Notes under the pieces: generated by a model
Seen by the model: only the letters and a program-made list of their open reading frames with translations
Told to the model about the DNA's origin: nothing
The model's database searches: none
Source: Pseudomonadota bacterium
Lineage (GTDB): Bacteria > Pseudomonadota > Gammaproteobacteria > Steroidobacterales > Steroidobacteraceae
Length of the DNA: 7,273 bases
Direction of reading: 5' to 3'
Assembly (NCBI GenBank): GCA_947454665.1
Contig: CANGMU010000114.1
Location: forward strand, 1 to 7,273
Position numbers and translations under genes: made by a program
Shown: piece by piece, positions 6,140 through 7,273 of the stretch
Layout of the letters: each line of letters starts with the position of its first letter
Position numbering within the stretch: position 1 is the first letter of the stretch

Positions 6140-7273
6140 AGGCGCTGTTCATCGCGCTGGCCAGCATCGTGATGGCGACCGCACAGGCAGCGGATTGGCC
6201 CGGTTATGGCGGTGATGTCGGCGAACGCCACTACAGCCCGCTCGATGCGATCACGCCGGCGAACATCGCGCGGCTCAAGCCCGCCTGGTCCATGCCGCTG
6301 GACGTGCCGCGCGCGCACAGCGAGCCGATCGAAGTGGACGGCGTGGTGTATGTCGCCGCGGGCCTGAGCATCGTGCAGGCCTTCGACGCGAAGACCGGTC
6401 GCCGCCTGTGGCGCTATGACCCGGAAGCCGGCGTGGCCGCGGGCGGCAAGCTGCGCTTCACTTGGGGCATCCGCGGTCTCTCGCATGCCGACGGTCGCCT
6501 GTTCGTCGGCACGGCTGACGGCCGCCTGATTGCACTCGACGCGAAGCGGGGCCAACGCCTGTGGAGCGTGCAGACCACGATGGGGCCGGATGACGGGCGC
6601 TACATCACTGGAGCGCCGCGCGTGTTCCGCGGCAAGGTGCTCATCGGCCATGGCGGCGCGGACTTCGCGCCGGTGCGCGGCTATGTGACCTGCTATGACG
6701 CCGCCACCGGCAAGCAGCTGTGGCGCTTCTTCACGGTGCCGGGCGATCCGTCGAAGGGCGCCGAAGATGCCACGCAGGCGATGGCCGCCAAGACCTGGAG
6801 CGGCGAATGGTGGCGCCATGGGGGCGGCGGCACCGTGTGGAACGCGATGAGCTTCGATCCTGAACTGAACCGCGTCTACCTGGGCACTGGCAACGGTGCA
6901 CCGTGGAACTGGAAGGTGCGCAACCCGGAAGGCCGCGACAACCTCTTCCTCGCGTCCATCGTCGCGCTCGACGCGGACACGGGCCGTTATGCCTGGCATT
7001 ACCAGCAGAACCCGAACGAGGCCTGGGATTACAACTCGACGGCGGACATGCCGCTGGCCACGCTCACGATCGACGGCAAGCCGCGCAAGGTGATCATGCA
7101 GGCGCCGAAGAACGGCTTCTATTACGTGATCGATCGCGAGACCGGAAAGCTGCTCAGCGCGGAAAAGCTCGGCCGCGTGACCTGGGCCGAACGCATCGAC
7201 CTGGCGACCGGCCGGCCCGTCGAGCGCGCCGGCATCCGTTACGAGAAGGGGCCGGTGTCGATCTATCCCGGCA
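6136..7273 (+). CDS. PQQ-dependent alcohol dehydrogenase, methanol/ethanol dehydrogenase family (3' end cut by window edge)
   Basis: 379 codons are visible; the family is usually about 570-700 aa, so about half to two thirds is present and a C-terminal cytochrome cannot be assessed. The ATG at 6136 overlaps the upstream stop (ATGA); the Shine-Dalgarno is weak, so coupling is likely. A signal peptide ends at about Ala18 (AQA|AD), indicating a periplasmic enzyme. Propeller W-motifs repeat: AFDAKTGRRLW (82-92), ALDAKRGQRLW (133-143), CYDAATGKQLW (186-196), ALDADTGRYAW (277-287). Expected PQQ/metal residues: GGGTVW (230-235, stacking Trp235), GTGN (250-253, Asn metal ligand), catalytic Asp298 in AWDYN, Lys325 in APKNG. 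Odd points: the vicinal Cys pair usual before the NRG motif is replaced by Arg107-Phe108, the Glu metal ligand appears as Asp176, and the position two after the catalytic Asp is Asn300. It should oxidise an alcohol and pass electrons to a cytochrome c. Confidence 0.93.
   Translation, partial: MKALFIALASIVMATAQAADWPGYGGDVGERHYSPLDAITPANIARLKPAWSMPLDVPRAHSEPIEVDGVVYVAAGLSIVQAFDAKTGRRLWRYDPEAGVAAGGKLRFTWGIRGLSHADGRLFVGTADGRLIALDAKRGQRLWSVQTTMGPDDGRYITGAPRVFRGKVLIGHGGADFAPVRGYVTCYDAATGKQLWRFFTVPGDPSKGAEDATQAMAAKTWSGEWWRHGGGGTVWNAMSFDPELNRVYLGTGNGAPWNWKVRNPEGRDNLFLASIVALDADTGRYAWHYQQNPNEAWDYNSTADMPLATLTIDGKPRKVIMQAPKNGFYYVIDRETGKLLSAEKLGRVTWAERIDLATGRPVERAGIRYEKGPVSIYPG

Overview
The window is high-GC, densely coded bacterial chromosome DNA. 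A BtuB-like TonB-dependent receptor, an outer-membrane-type lipoprotein and periplasmic quinoproteins together point to a Gram-negative proteobacterium, probably a gammaproteobacterium. This placement rests on gene content and codon style only; no rRNA or other phylogenetic marker is present. Nothing looks mobile: there is no transposase, integrase, tRNA, CRISPR array or phage gene.

Layout, left to right. Positions 1-952 (minus strand) carry the 5' part of a DUF4382-type lipoprotein gene that runs off the left edge. Positions 953-1381 hold no protein gene. They contain a candidate promoter, a well-preserved cobalamin (B12) riboswitch, and an expression platform leading to the receptor start codon. 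Positions 1382-3331 (plus) encode the BtuB-like receptor. It converges, with only 10 bp between stop codons, on a minus-strand gene at 3342-5057 for a secreted cytochrome c fused to a sorbosone/glucose dehydrogenase-type beta-propeller. After a 95-bp divergent gap, a plus-strand pair follows: a zinc-free quinone-oxidoreductase-like enzyme (5153-6139), then an overlapping (ATGA) PQQ-dependent alcohol dehydrogenase from 6136 that runs off the right edge.

Functional reading. The left half concerns B12 uptake: the riboswitch should shut down the receptor when cobalamin is plentiful. The right half looks like periplasmic sugar, aldehyde or alcohol oxidation by two PQQ-type propeller enzymes, one with its own haem electron acceptor, plus a cytosolic NAD(P)H-dependent reductase. 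A functional link between the two halves is not shown by the sequence; they only meet tail to tail.

The points most worth a second look are: the riboswitch expression platform, which has two overlapping OFF structures (a terminator-like hairpin with a U5 tract and a helix covering the Shine-Dalgarno sequence); the alcohol dehydrogenase, which lacks the vicinal cysteine pair usual for its family and has Asn where lanthanide enzymes have Asp; and the N-terminal cytochrome fusion. I found no clearly unprecedented system.
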